This document shows positions 8,778 through 17,943 of a stretch of DNA of 21,564 nt, piece after piece (the first letter of the stretch is position 1; each line of letters opens with the position of its first letter). A program made the position numbers and the translations under genes. The DNA comes from Cerioporus squamosus (Eukaryota > Basidiomycota > Agaricomycetes > Polyporales > Polyporaceae), in the NCBI GenBank assembly GCA_022592435.1, contig JABYQS010000466.1, positions 1 through 21,564 on the forward strand. The letters run 5' to 3'. Below the pieces are notes generated by a model. It did no database searches. It was given only the letters and a program-made list of their open reading frames with translations, and was not told where the DNA came from.

Positions 8778-11700
8778 ATGAGTGGCGTCCAGAATAAATG
8801 GATGCTCATTAATCAACTTCTGCGACAGAATCGAATCGCAGTCCTAGCACTGCAGGAAGCGCATCTCACGGTGGCTCAGGCTGATAGACTGAATACCATC
8901 TTCGCGGGGCTCATGAAGGTGTACGCATCCCCAGACCCGGATTCCCCGACGGCGGCCAGGGGTGTCGCGTTCGCTGCGAACCTTCATATTGTCCGGGAGG
9001 ACAAAATGAGTGTCTGTGATCTCATACCGGGGCGTGCGATGTCCCTCACGTTGACGCGCAGACGCGGGACTCGTCTGTCCTTCATGAATGTATATGCACC
9101 TAATGTTATGGTGGATAACATGTCGTTCTGGACTCAATTGCAAGCAATGGCTCGTGCGCCTGGTTGGCCCAAACCTGATGTCCTCCTTGGCGATCTCAAT
9201 GTTGTTGAAGATACCGCGGACCGCGCGCCCTTTCGTGCAGATCATAAAGGTGCGGTTGCGTCCCTGCGAGTATTTCTGTCACGTTGTGAACTCATTGATG
9301 GCTGGAGGGCCAGGAATGGTTCCTCTCGGCAGTTCTCATACCTACAAACCTCAACAGGTAGTCAATCAAGGATTGACAGGATCTATGTGTCCCACACTAT
9401 CCTCAAAATGTCCCATTCTTGGGAAATTGATCCTCCGGGCGTTCCGACTGACCATTGCATGGTCAGTGTCTCGCTGGCGGACTACAACGAGCCAGCAGCG
9501 GGGCCGGGGAGATGGAGGCTCCCCGACTGTCTCCTATCTGACAAGACCTTCCTCGACGAAGCGCAGAAGCTTGGATCGGCCGCGATGGCGCTCTCCTTCA
9601 CTACCCGGCCTGACCGGCGGAGGTGCGCTGCCCAATGGCGTCTGCACGAGTTCAAGGCTGATATTATTAAGTATGCCCGCTCTCGGGCGAAACAGCTGAC
9701 ATCTAAGCTGGACAAGAAGATTAAGGCTATTAAAGAAGACATCTCTCGTACGCTCCAGAACCCGACAATGGCAGACAGAGACAAAGAAGAGGAAGCGGCC
9801 CTGCTACGAGATGAGGAAGCTAAGCTTACCTGCCGACACTTCCAAGCGTGTAGGCATAGCCTTCAGCTACGCGATCACATTGACAGTGAGACTATATCGC
9901 CGTACTGGATGCGCCTGAACAGGTCGAACGGTACCCAGGACCCTATCTATGAGCTTCAACGCTCTGACCTGGATGATGGACGTGCGACCTATACAAGGAA
10001 TGCAGGGGAGATGGCGGGTATTGCTAGCTCCTTCTATGATGGGCTTCAGCCCAATCCTGATTTTGACCCAGCACAACACGAAGTGGCGGTACGTGCTGCA
10101 CTGGCTGTCGATATTCCTGTCCTGTCCCCGGCGCAGGCAGCTGACCTCCGGACAGACATCAAATCGAGTGATGTTGAACATGCACTACTCACGTCCACAC
10201 CACGCAAAGCCCCTGGAATGGATGGTTTGCCAGCTGAATTTTGGCTAAAGCTCCATAAGACGTACAAGTCTAACTCGAAACGCGGTAAGCCGGCGTTTAA
10301 TGCTGTGCGCCTTCTGACGGATGCGTTCAATGACATAGCTGACAATGGAATTGCCCCGGGTACGGACTTTGCGAAGGGGTGGATATGCCCCATCTACAAG
10401 CTCAAGGGCGACCCCAGGCAGGTGCGAAACTACCGGCCTATAACTGTACTGAATACCGATTACAAGTTCATGACAAAGGTGCTCGCAGCAAGGCTTGCGG
10501 GTGTCGCGTCGTTCCTGGTCCATCCGGACCAGGCCGGCTTTGTACCGGGTAGACGAATATTTGATCATATGCGGCTCACCCAGTCCATGATCGACTATGC
10601 GGAACTATGTGAGGACGAAGGAGCCCTGGTCGCGCTCGACCAGGAAAAGGCCTACGACAGGGTCAACCACTCGTACCTGTGGGCCGTCCTCCGGCGAATG
10701 CGGGTTCCGGAGAAGTTCATTACGACTGTCCAGAAGCTCTATGCGGGAGCTGAGAGTCTGGTCATGCTGAACGGTACGCTCAGTCCAGTTTTTGCTATTG
10801 TCAGAGGCATTCGGCAAGGCGACCCCGTCTCATGCTTGTTGTTTGACTTCGCCATAGAACCGCTAGCCATTTCTCTGCGGTCGGCGCCGCTACGCGGGTT
10901 TACCGTCCCTGGGGTGCGTGAGAGGATCCTCACCGCTCTGTTCGCTGATGATACGTCTGTCTATTTGAGTGCTAGCAATGAGTATAGTACCCTTCTCGAT
11001 GTCCTTGCCCGGTGGTGCGCAGCCTCACGGGCACGTTTCAACTCTGAAAAGACTGAACTACTACCAATAGGTCCAAAACCCTTCCGCGAAAGTGTCATCG
11101 CGATGAGGTGCCTGCATAACGGTGGTACGCCGATACTGCTTGACATTCGCATTGTGCCTGATGGAACAGCGATACGTCTGCTAGGGGCATGGGTGGGCAA
11201 CCACATCTGCCAGAAATCTGTCTGGTCCCCGCTCCTCAGAACTGTGGAGGAGAACCTCACTCGGTGGAGTAAACGCAAGCCAACCCTTAAAGGCAAGCGT
11301 CTAGTGGTTGGACTTGAGCTGGGAAGCCGCACGCAGTACCTTATGAGGGTACAAGGAATGCCGCTGACTGTTGAGGCGGCCTTCACGAAACTTGTCAGTA
11401 AGTTCATGTGGGGAGACGCTGCTGCGTCCCCTCCCATCAGTATCAAAACGCTATATGATCACCCAGCTAATGGAGGGCTTAGCCTACTGGATCTAAAAGC
11501 CCGGAATGATGCTATAGAAATTATGTGGGTCAAAGATTATCTTAACATGTCTAGTACGCGGCCGAAGTGGTCGTACGTAGTGGATGTGATTCTGGCCCAT
11601 ACGGTTACAGCGAATTCGAGACGACTTGACATGCCTGCAAGAGTTAATGCGTTCCTACAAACCTGGAAAGTTAGCGTGGCCCCTGCTGCCCTGCTTCCAG

Positions 11701-12606
11701 TCTATCTCAGGACAATGGTAAAGGTGGCGAACAAGCATGGCGTCTGCTTCGACGCCATTGACCCGTGCGAGGATCTCAAAGATATGCTCCCCTTCTGGCG
11801 CCACTTCGCTCTACCGGCTGATGACAGGCTTATAATGTCTAAGTCTGTCCGTTGCCTCCTTGCTGCGCACGGGGTGGTTGATGTGAAACAAGCGTGCCGT
11901 GTGTTGGCCCGTCTGCATAGTATCGGTGCGCATGGGGCTCATAGGCCGGCTGCATCATGTATGTGCGCTGACTGTTGTCTCGACAGGGTGGCAGGGTGCG
12001 ATAATCCGCACCGTTGTGCCACTGCAGCCCGGCGGCTGCTTGGTAAATTCTGCCCGAGGTGGTCATCTGGTGTCCCGCGCCCTGAGGATGGGCTGAGCCT
12101 AACAGCTCGCCGCCGCCAGCTAAATTCTGAGGGTGCGGCAAATGATGGAAGAGTCGTCTTCGACCCTTCCATAGCTGCCCGGCTACCGCTTGCGAATCAC
12201 TTCCGGGTCTTTGGATCTGGAGGGGGAAGAGATGTCTCCTCGGTCCGCCGCTCGCCAAGAGGAGCGACGGTGGTTAATGAAGCAATTGAGGTGTTTACGG
12301 ATGGATCGTGTGATAAAAATGGCTCCCAGTCTGCTGTTGCGGCTGGTGCGGTGTGGTTTGGGCTGAATGATGCCCGTAACACTGCCTCGATTGTTGCGGG
12401 GGCAGATCACTCTAACCAAGCCGCAGAAATGTTTGCTGTTGGTCTTGCGGTAGTGTCCGTACCGCCGTTTGCGCCGTTACACATTGTAACGGACTCTAAG
12501 TATGTCCTGAAGGGACTAACCGTGCACCGCCATGTATGGGAGGCGCAGGGGTGGTTTGGCCTGTCGAATGCAGGCCTGATTCGCGATACGATAGCGAGAC
12601 TGCGCG
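8778..12606 (+). CDS. ORF2 main part: AP endonuclease, reverse transcriptase, start of RNase H
   Basis: This is one open frame of 1276 codons up to the nested insertion; in this copy it reads on to a stop at 12636-12638 within the insert. Counting from ATG 8778: the AP endonuclease has the QEAH glutamate (E27), NVYAPN (about 104), GDLN (D139, N141), a SRIDRIYV strand (about 200) and a PTDH site (about D225/H226). The reverse transcriptase follows with YRPITVLN (about 552), LDQEKAYDRV (about 620), GIRQGDPVS (about 677) and the catalytic FADD (722-725). RNase H starts at FTDGS (D1175), continues through QAAEM (about E1217) and reaches the DSKYV aspartate (D1239); its last conserved region lies beyond the insertion. 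All visible catalytic residues are intact. The true start is upstream, since the first beta-strand (TASLNMN) is in another frame. Confidence 0.92.
12603..12606. repeat. Left 4-bp target duplication (CGCG) of the nested element
   Basis: CGCG precedes the TGACGTGCG terminus and is repeated at 14226-14229 after the other terminus. Taking out the insert and one CGCG copy (1623 bases, a multiple of three) rejoins ORF2 in frame within RNase H. Confidence 0.75.
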
Positions 12607-13026
12607 TGACGTGCGTAAAAGTTACTTCAAAGAAATAACTTTCACCTGAGGTTATCGGATCTGAGCAAGATCAGATGATGCCTCAGTTGTTCGGTGTAGT
12701 GATAATGCTCAACCTGTCAAGGTAGAATGAGTCGAGATGGAATATTCCAGGTTGGGTTCCCAGATGGAACTTTCAATTGGATCTGTCAAAGAATCTGGAC
12801 GTATTTTTGATGATGTTCCGATATCGGATCGGACTTGACTTCACTTGGAGGATCGCTCGAGGATGCCTCAGTTCATAGACGTGTGTGTGTGCATATAACT
12901 CTTAGACGACGATAGACTTGACTTCAGATTACTACTGTCAGAGTAGCAGAGACTAGGCTTGCTTGGAGGCACTCAGCAAGAGAGTGGAAGGGGAAAACTT
13001 CCCCTCCATCCCTTGAGGGGTGGGGG

Positions 13027-13034
13027 TTTATATA
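13027..13034 (-). promoter_or_regulatory. TATATAAA box on the minus strand of the nested element
   Basis: The minus strand reads CAGTATATAAACCCCC, a near-ideal TATA box, followed downstream by a GC-rich hairpin (12985-13020: AAGGGGAAAACTTCCCCT). This is the expected place for an LTR promoter if the element is an LTR in minus orientation. Confidence 0.45.
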
Positions 13035-13545
13035 CTGTCTCTATGGGAAAATTACAAATATTACCAAACAGTTCTCTAAGTCATTGTTCTTGGTAAGACA
13101 ATAAGAGAAGGACAATAGAAAAGTAATAATGAGGGTAGAAGGCACAACAGTCATCAGGATAATAGCATGGGAGGATTGAGGTAGGACAATCATAATCTGA
13201 GAATAATACCATAGGGAAGTAAAAAGTCCTGGGAATGTTCAAGGACAATGGAGATGATGAACAATACTTTCTATCTCAAGTGTGAGATAACATGAGAGGG
13301 ACAAAAGGTTGGACAACAATAAGAGGAGAGTAGTATAATGAGCACAATAAGCTTGGAGCATAATGGTGTATAGTACAATAGAAAAGGGAAATTAAACAAG
13401 ATAAAATCATGTGGCTTACCTCTAGAAGTTATCTCAGTCCAATCTCATATAGGGATATCAAGAAAATATGGGTTCATCGTTCACCAAGTCAAAAAGTACA
13501 TATGCCCATTTCAATGTCCAGTTAGAGTCTGCTATGCGTCCAGGC

Positions 13546-14202
13546 CTAGTCATCCAAGAGGCTTCCAATGATCATATCATCCTCGTCCTCGATGAGGTAC
13601 CCATTGACGTCGTAACGGGGTCCTGCGACAGTGGGCTCGATCGCATTAGTTGCGAAGACTAGATCGGAGAGGTTGTCAGCCACACTGTCCTCATCGTCGG
13701 CATAGACAACGCCGCCGTAGATAACGTCGCCATTCCATCGCAACTCGATGACTTCTAACTCGGATATTCCGGATCCAAGTGTGTCCTCTGACTCGCTGAG
13801 GGGGATGTCGCAAAGGGTGGCGCTCGTACCTTCGGACACCGTGCCAAGTGCTGTCTCCGCACGTGCAGGTTCATCGTCCCACTCGGGCGTATCCGTGAGT
13901 CCTGCGCCCAGGACCATCTCGGCGATGTCCTCAGAAGCGAAGTGGCTCTCGACCGTGGAGTGCTGCTCGTGGTCCGACACGATGTGCTCGTGGTCCGACA
14001 CGATGTCGGGAGACCTTGAAGGCGTATATGTGGGTGACTCGGTCAGACGGATGAGACCGATGTCGTCCTCCCTGTCCCGAGGGACACTAGGCGGGGCTTC
14101 AAACCGCCGCAGAAGAACTGGGTCTGGTCCCCTGGTGACGTAGTTGCGGAGCCGGGGTTGCTGGTAGGTCTCGGAACTATGGACCAGGCTACGTGCGAGG
14201 AA
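13546..14202 (-). CDS. 219-codon open frame inside the nested LTR-like element
   Basis: On the minus strand the frame is open from 14202, just after a TGA at 14205-14203, to a TAG at 13548-13546. No early ATG is seen; the first is around the AEMVLGAGL segment, so it may be a downstream exon or the tail of an ORF that once ran into the LTR. The protein is strongly acidic and Asp/Glu/Ser-rich (SDHEHIVSDHEQ, YADDEDSVADN, YLIEDEDDMI). It begins with a basic patch (LRNYVTRGPDPVLLRRFE). I recognise no family. A 21-bp tandem duplication encodes the repeated SDHE unit near 13968-14005. GC content is much higher here than in the rest of the element, which supports real or recent coding use. Confidence 0.4.
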   Translation of the reverse strand, partial: FLARSLVHSSETYQQPRLRNYVTRGPDPVLLRRFEAPPSVPRDREDDIGLIRLTESPTYTPSRSPDIVSDHEHIVSDHEQHSTVESHFASEDIAEMVLGAGLTDTPEWDDEPARAETALGTVSEGTSATLCDIPLSESEDTLGSGISELEVIELRWNGDVIYGGVVYADDEDSVADNLSDLVFATNAIEPTVAGPRYDVNGYLIEDEDDMIIGSLLDD

Positions 14203-14225
14203 TCAGTCACATTCCGTGCATGTCA

Positions 14226-15178
14226 CGCGCTCGCAGCGCTCCCACTACCCTTAGGTGGGTAAAAGGTCATTCGGGTGTCCAGGGAAATGAAGGGGCGGAT
14301 GCCCTTGCTAAGGCGGCTGTCAAGGACGGTGTAACGGTGCTCCTATCAAGTTCGTGGCTAGCGGTGCGCAACTTGTGGCCGTCACTCAGAAGTTGGCGTA
14401 CAAGTTCATTCGGAAAGGAAGGCAGGTAGATTGCCGATTGACTACGCGACGTAATATGGACCTTGCCCAGTGTGTGATCAAAGAAATAGCGGGCAATAGG
14501 CCTACGGATGCTATGATCTGGGCGGAAATGTGGAAACTGGAGACTGATAGACCTATTAGGGTGTTCTGGTGGAAGATGCTTCATGGGGCTTACAAGATGG
14601 GCCCGTACTGGTTAAACATCCCAGCCTGCGTCGATCGCGCACTGTGTAAGTACTGTGGTGCGCTTGAATCCATGGAGCATGTACTGTGTGTGTGCAATAG
14701 CCCGTGGCGCGTCGCGCTCTGGACGGATGTGTGTGCACTCCTGGCTAATGTCGGACTGAAGACGGATGACCTGTCGTTCGCTCACTTGCTTGCTGTAAGC
14801 GTTCTAGCCCTCCCGGGGAGATCGGCGACTGTCGCGCCGGCATGTGTTAGGCTGTCCAGAATTATACTCACGGAGATGGTATATCTTACCTGGGTTGTGA
14901 GGTGTGAATGGACCATTGGCCGGGAAGGGAACCTTGCCCGGCTGCCAACGGTGTCGGAGATAATCAACAGGTGGTATTGGCGGCTGAACCGCCACCTATG
15001 GATCGATGTAGTGTTAGCTACCAAAACTAAGCGAAGATGTATCGTACCAAAGTGCTTAGTACTGGAGACGTGGCGGGGGCTTATTTCCTGCGCGGGTGAA
15101 GTGCCCGATGACTGGATGTCTGCGTCAGAGGTTTTAGTGGGTAGGGCTAGCGAGGTGAACCGACGTGGCGTCGGATAA
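14226..15178 (+). CDS. ORF2 C-terminal part: end of RNase H and zinc-finger tail
   Basis: After the second CGCG copy the frame continues with APTTLRWVKGHSGVQGNEGADALAKAA, which holds the last conserved RNase H region including the final aspartate (GAD). Near 14340 the frame must shift by one base: the 14226-14340 frame runs on into an unrelated reading, while the next frame (KFVASGAQLVAVTQKLAYKF) gives the expected LINE C-terminal domain. This has a WW..H.AYKMGPYW segment and a CX2CX7HX4C finger (CKYCGALESMEHVLCVC, about 14646-14700). It stops at TAA 15176-15178. The finger domain is thought to help bind element RNA or target DNA in this clade. Confidence 0.85.
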
Positions 15179-15313
15179 GCTAGGAGTCCCACACTATATG
15201 CAAGTGTGTAATGCATTTCCTCTGGGTGCCTGGAAATTCCGATAACCCTGCTACGCTCTCATAATTGCGCGAATGTTGCTATTCTGTGAGTATGCACCTC
15301 TAAAATAAAAAAA
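15179..15313 (+). other. LINE 3' UTR and A-rich tail
   Basis: A short 3' UTR ends in TAAAATAAAAAAA (15301-15313), immediately followed by the right copy of the target duplication. This defines the 3' end of the LINE to the base. Confidence 0.8.
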
Positions 15314-15329
15314 GAGAGACTCGAAACTT
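15314..15329. repeat. Right target-site duplication of the LINE
   Basis: This is an exact copy of 3392-3407. Its last base is also the first base of the probable copia LTR terminus (TGGTATATCC), so the duplication is 15-16 bp or more as seen, and may have been trimmed by the copia insertion. Confidence 0.85.
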
Positions 15330-15724
15330 GGTATATCCGATGCCAGAGGTGACAGGATCTGAGCCGGCGCGAGGGAGACTGAAGACAAAGGAATGTATTC
15401 TCAGCGTTCCGGGAAGAGAACGATGAGGTAGCGTAGCGTAGATACCTGAAGACAAGGAATGTATTCTACTGGTGCATGAGCAAAGGGAAACAACGGCAGA
15501 CATGGGAAAGGAAGCTCACCTCAGTGTTCCGGGAAGAGAACGATGAGGGGAGCTCTACACGACGGGAGTTTTAGAAGACTGTTTGCGAGCTATCGATGGA
15601 GTACGTAAGCTAAAGATCTGTATCTAAGAGTGCGTACGGAATGCGAGCGGAAGCACGAGAGGCAAGGGCGCTTTGACCAACGGAAAAGGAATACGAGACG
15701 CCGTCGAGACGGCCGACTACAACA
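15329..15724 (-). repeat. 3' LTR of the Ty1/copia element (tentative left edge)
   Basis: On the minus strand the pol stop codon is followed by a purine tract (GAGGGGGCG, 15733-15725) and then TGTTGTAGTC from 15724, the classic layout of polypurine tract plus LTR start. The other end is placed at TGGTATATCC (minus-strand end ..GGATATACCA), which gives TG..CA termini with short similarity and a 396-bp LTR. Inside are near-identical direct repeats: GTTCCGGGAAGAGAACGATG near 15404 and 15526, and GGAATGTATTCT near 15389 and 15456. The inner edge is confident; the outer edge is inferred, since no second LTR is in the window to compare. Confidence 0.6.
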
Positions 15725-15731
15725 CGCCCCC

Positions 15732-17943
15732 TCAAAGCGGCCGAAGCCCAAAGAGTGGAGTGAGGTGCTCGAGCTTGGCACGAGGCAGAGCCTTCGTGAA
15801 CAAGTCGGCTGGCATGTCCTCTGTGCGTCGATATGCCAGGGTGATGCGGTTGTCGTCGACTGCCTCGCGGATGAAATGAAAACGTATATCTATGTGCTTT
15901 GTGCGGGGGTGGTAAGTATTGTCCTTGGCAAGTGCCATAGCAGAACGGTTATCAGTATGTAGAAGAACGGGGTGCTGTGCGATATCGGGGTGAAGAATGT
16001 CTGTAAGAACATACCGGAGCCAAATGGCTTCCTTGGCGGCGTGCGTCAACGCGATGTACTCGGCCTCGGTGCTAGAGAGCGCGACCACGTTTTGCTTCTT
16101 TGCTGACCAGGAGACGGCGCCCCCACTAATTGTGAAGACGTAGCCGCTAATCGAGTGGCGATGCTCGGTTGAGGAGCCCCAGTCGGCGTCCGAGAAGCCG
16201 AGGAGCCCATCGTTGGTGCCACCATAGACAAGCCAGTGATCACGTGTGCCTTTCAGGTAGCGGATGACGTGTTTGAGCGCGTCCCAGTGCGCGCGTCCCG
16301 GGTTTTGCATGAACTGGGCGAGGGTGGTGACGGCGAAGGCAATGTCAGGGCGCGTGCCCATAGCGGCGTACATGAACGAGCCGACGGCCTCTCGGTACGG
16401 GACATTGCGCATGTCCTCGAATTGGCGCGGAGTGGACGGGCACTGGGAGGATGAGAGGACGGCGCCGGGCTGTAGAGGAGTGGACAGTGGAGTGGCGTTC
16501 TCGAGATTGTAGCGAGCGGCGATGGAGTCGATGTACGCGCGCTGGGAAATAGCAATGGTCCCAGCCGCAGGGTCGTGCCTGACCTCGATACCGAGGTACC
16601 AGTGCAAATCGCCGTGATCTGACAGCTCGAAACGCTTGTCCATAGCGTTCTTGAACTCGTCGACGAGGGTGGGGGTTCCAACGATGAGGAAGTCGTCGAC
16701 CGCGGTCGCGACCTCGAGATGTCCGTCCTCTGAGTGCTTGAAGAACACAGCGTGATCGGAGACGCACCTGTCCAACCCCATCTCACCCACAGCCCCTGTC
16801 AACGTCTTGTACCACCCCCTCCCCGCCTGCTTCAGCCCGTACAATGTCTTCTTCAGCCTGCACACGAGGTGCTCCTCGCCGGGGCGCACGCTGCCGGGTG
16901 GCTGCCTCATATAGATGGTCTCCTCGAGTTCGCCGTTGAGGTACGCGGACTTGACGTCGAGTTGCCGGACCTTCCAGCCGTAGCGAGCAGCGAGGGCAAT
17001 CAGAGTGCGGATAGACGAGAGTTTGGCGACAGGAGCGAATGTCTCGTTGTAGTCCTGCCCAGGGACTTGTGTGAACCCTTGAGCGACCAGTCGAGCCTTG
17101 AATTGCTTGACTTGGCCTTCAGCGTCGCGTTTGATGCGGAAGACGAAGCGCGAGCTGACGATGTTGACGTTGGGCGGTGGCTCAACGAGCTCGTAGGTGT
17201 CGTGGTCGCGGAGGTTGGCGAGCTCGGCGTTGACCGCGGCTTGCCACTGCTCACGATCAGGTGACTGCAGCACCTCTTCGAGCGTCCTCGGCTCCTGGCC
17301 TGCTAGCATCGCAAACGCGTAGACTGGCTCTTGCTGAACTTCATCGTCGCTGGCTGGTCCCTCGACATCTACCAACTCCGGCAGGTCCCAGTCGTCATCG
17401 GCCTCCTCAGCTGCAGCGACCGCGCCCATCAACTCCAACGGCTTCAAGCCCTTCGGATAGCATGACGCGCCTCCTCGACGTCCGGTCGCGGTCCCTTCTC
17501 CCCTTTCCAGACGCCTCACGTACTCCGATGGCTTCCGGATACGGTGGCCACGGCCTAGCAGTGGCTCTGGAGCATCAGCTTCCTCGACCACTGGCGCGTC
17601 TTCCACAGTCGCGGGAGGAACACGACCGGGAGACGGCGGCGGAGATGGATTGGTGGGCGGCGCAGGCTCGGGATGGACGTGCGTTGAGCTCGATGACTCG
17701 GTGAGTGGTTCTCACGAGGTTTCGGACGCGTTGGGGAGCTCTGGAGACGACTCGGTGGGTTCGGAGGTCGCGGGCGCAGGAGCAGACGGTGCGGACTGTC
17801 CGCCAATCTCCCTCCTCGCCCCCTCGGACTGGACGTCGTCGGCTGTGACTTCCGGTTCGCCATCCTCGACGAACATGACGTTCCGCTCGACGGTGACGTT
17901 CTGGGAGTCGGGCCAATACACACGGTACCCCTTGCTGTGGTCA
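15732..17943 (-). pseudogene. Ty1/copia pol, RT-RNase H half (minus strand)
   Basis: Reading from 17943 down, the frame begins with the integrase tail HSKGYRVYWPDSQNVTVERNVMF. Then comes a Pro/Ser-rich linker, a single in-frame TGA at 17714-17712, more linker, and the copia reverse transcriptase (RFVFRIKRDAEGQVKQFKARLVAQG, LDVKSAYLNGELEE, catalytic AVDD at about residue 303 counting from 17606). RNase H ends it (DADWGSS, SSTEAEYIAL, HTDNRSAMAL, RTKHIDIRFHFIRE), stopping at TGA 15734-15732. These domains copy element RNA into DNA. The only visible lesion is the TGA, which fits a CGA-to-TGA C-to-T change. The upstream half of the same polyprotein lies at 19174-20579 on the other strand; the two match exactly at the VGYS|DHSKGYR point. 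Confidence 0.92.
17939..17943 (-). repeat. TGACC target duplication, RT-side copy
   Basis: On the minus strand, LTR end ..CTTAACA is followed by TGACC and then the copia frame. The partner copy is at 20575-20579. Together they mark the insertion of the 722-bp-LTR element into copia pol. Confidence 0.85.

Larger units (their letters stand above)
12607..14225 (-). mobile_element. 1619-bp TG..CA element, probable solo LTR, inside ORF2
   Basis: The boundaries come from the interrupted RNase H frame and the CGCG duplication. Its ends are short imperfect inverted repeats: TGACGTGCG on one side, and TGACATGCACG read from the other. TG at the start, CA at the end and a 4-bp duplication fit an LTR. 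On the minus strand there is an open frame first (14202-13546), then an AT-rich stretch, then TATATAAA at 13034-13027, then about 400 bases to the far end, matching a U3-R-U5 order. No RT, integrase or transposase is present. A non-autonomous DNA transposon is the main alternative. The interior 12650-13540 is AT-rich, quite unlike the GC-rich LINE around it. Confidence 0.65.
8520..15178 (+). pseudogene. LINE ORF2 (endonuclease-RT-RNase H), broken
   Basis: ORF2 spans a short N-terminal piece (8520-8756), a long open piece (8778-12606), a nested 1619-bp insertion (12607-14225), and a C-terminal piece (14226-15178). It would nick target DNA, prime reverse transcription on it, and degrade RNA. 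Defects: the N-terminal frame ends at TAA 8754-8756 while the expected TASLNMN segment lies one frame over (8759-8779), then shifts again at about 8780; the insertion splits RNase H; one base appears to be missing near 14340. The first and last defects are small indels, while the domains between them are fully open, which suggests a fairly young but dead copy. Confidence 0.85.
3408..15313 (+). mobile_element. Long Tad1-like LINE (non-LTR retrotransposon), nested insertion inside
   Basis: The span is 11.9 kb, or about 10.3 kb once the nested 1619-bp element is removed. That is long for fungal Tad1-type elements, which I recall as roughly 6-8 kb. Order: a 5' region, an extra ORF (4176-4841), a second leader, a gag-like ORF1 with a CX2CX4HX4C knuckle, ORF2 with AP endonuclease, reverse transcriptase, RNase H and a C-terminal CX2CX7HX4C finger, then a 3' UTR and an A-rich tail at 15301-15313. 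Having endonuclease plus RNase H and a zinc-knuckle ORF1 is known for the Tad1 clade. The 3' boundary is firm because of the tail and target duplication. The 5' boundary is firm to within a few tens of bases. This copy is inactive: ORF2 has frameshifts near 8650-8780 and 14340 and a large insertion. Confidence 0.85.

Noticed and set aside
12607..14225. Reading the nested insert as a DNA transposon with terminal inverted repeats
   Set aside because: Terminal similarity is only about 7 of 9 bases, there is no transposase, and TG..CA ends with a TATA box and U3-R-U5-like order fit an LTR better. Kept as an alternative.
15331..15426. Continuation of the AT-hook gene frame after the LINE
   Set aside because: The frame stays open to a TGA at 15424, but this sequence most likely belongs to the copia LTR, so it is not counted as host coding.
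16253..16786. Frames on both strands within copia RT
   Set aside because: They are shadows of the RT-RNase H frame, with repetitive Ser/Thr/Arg composition.
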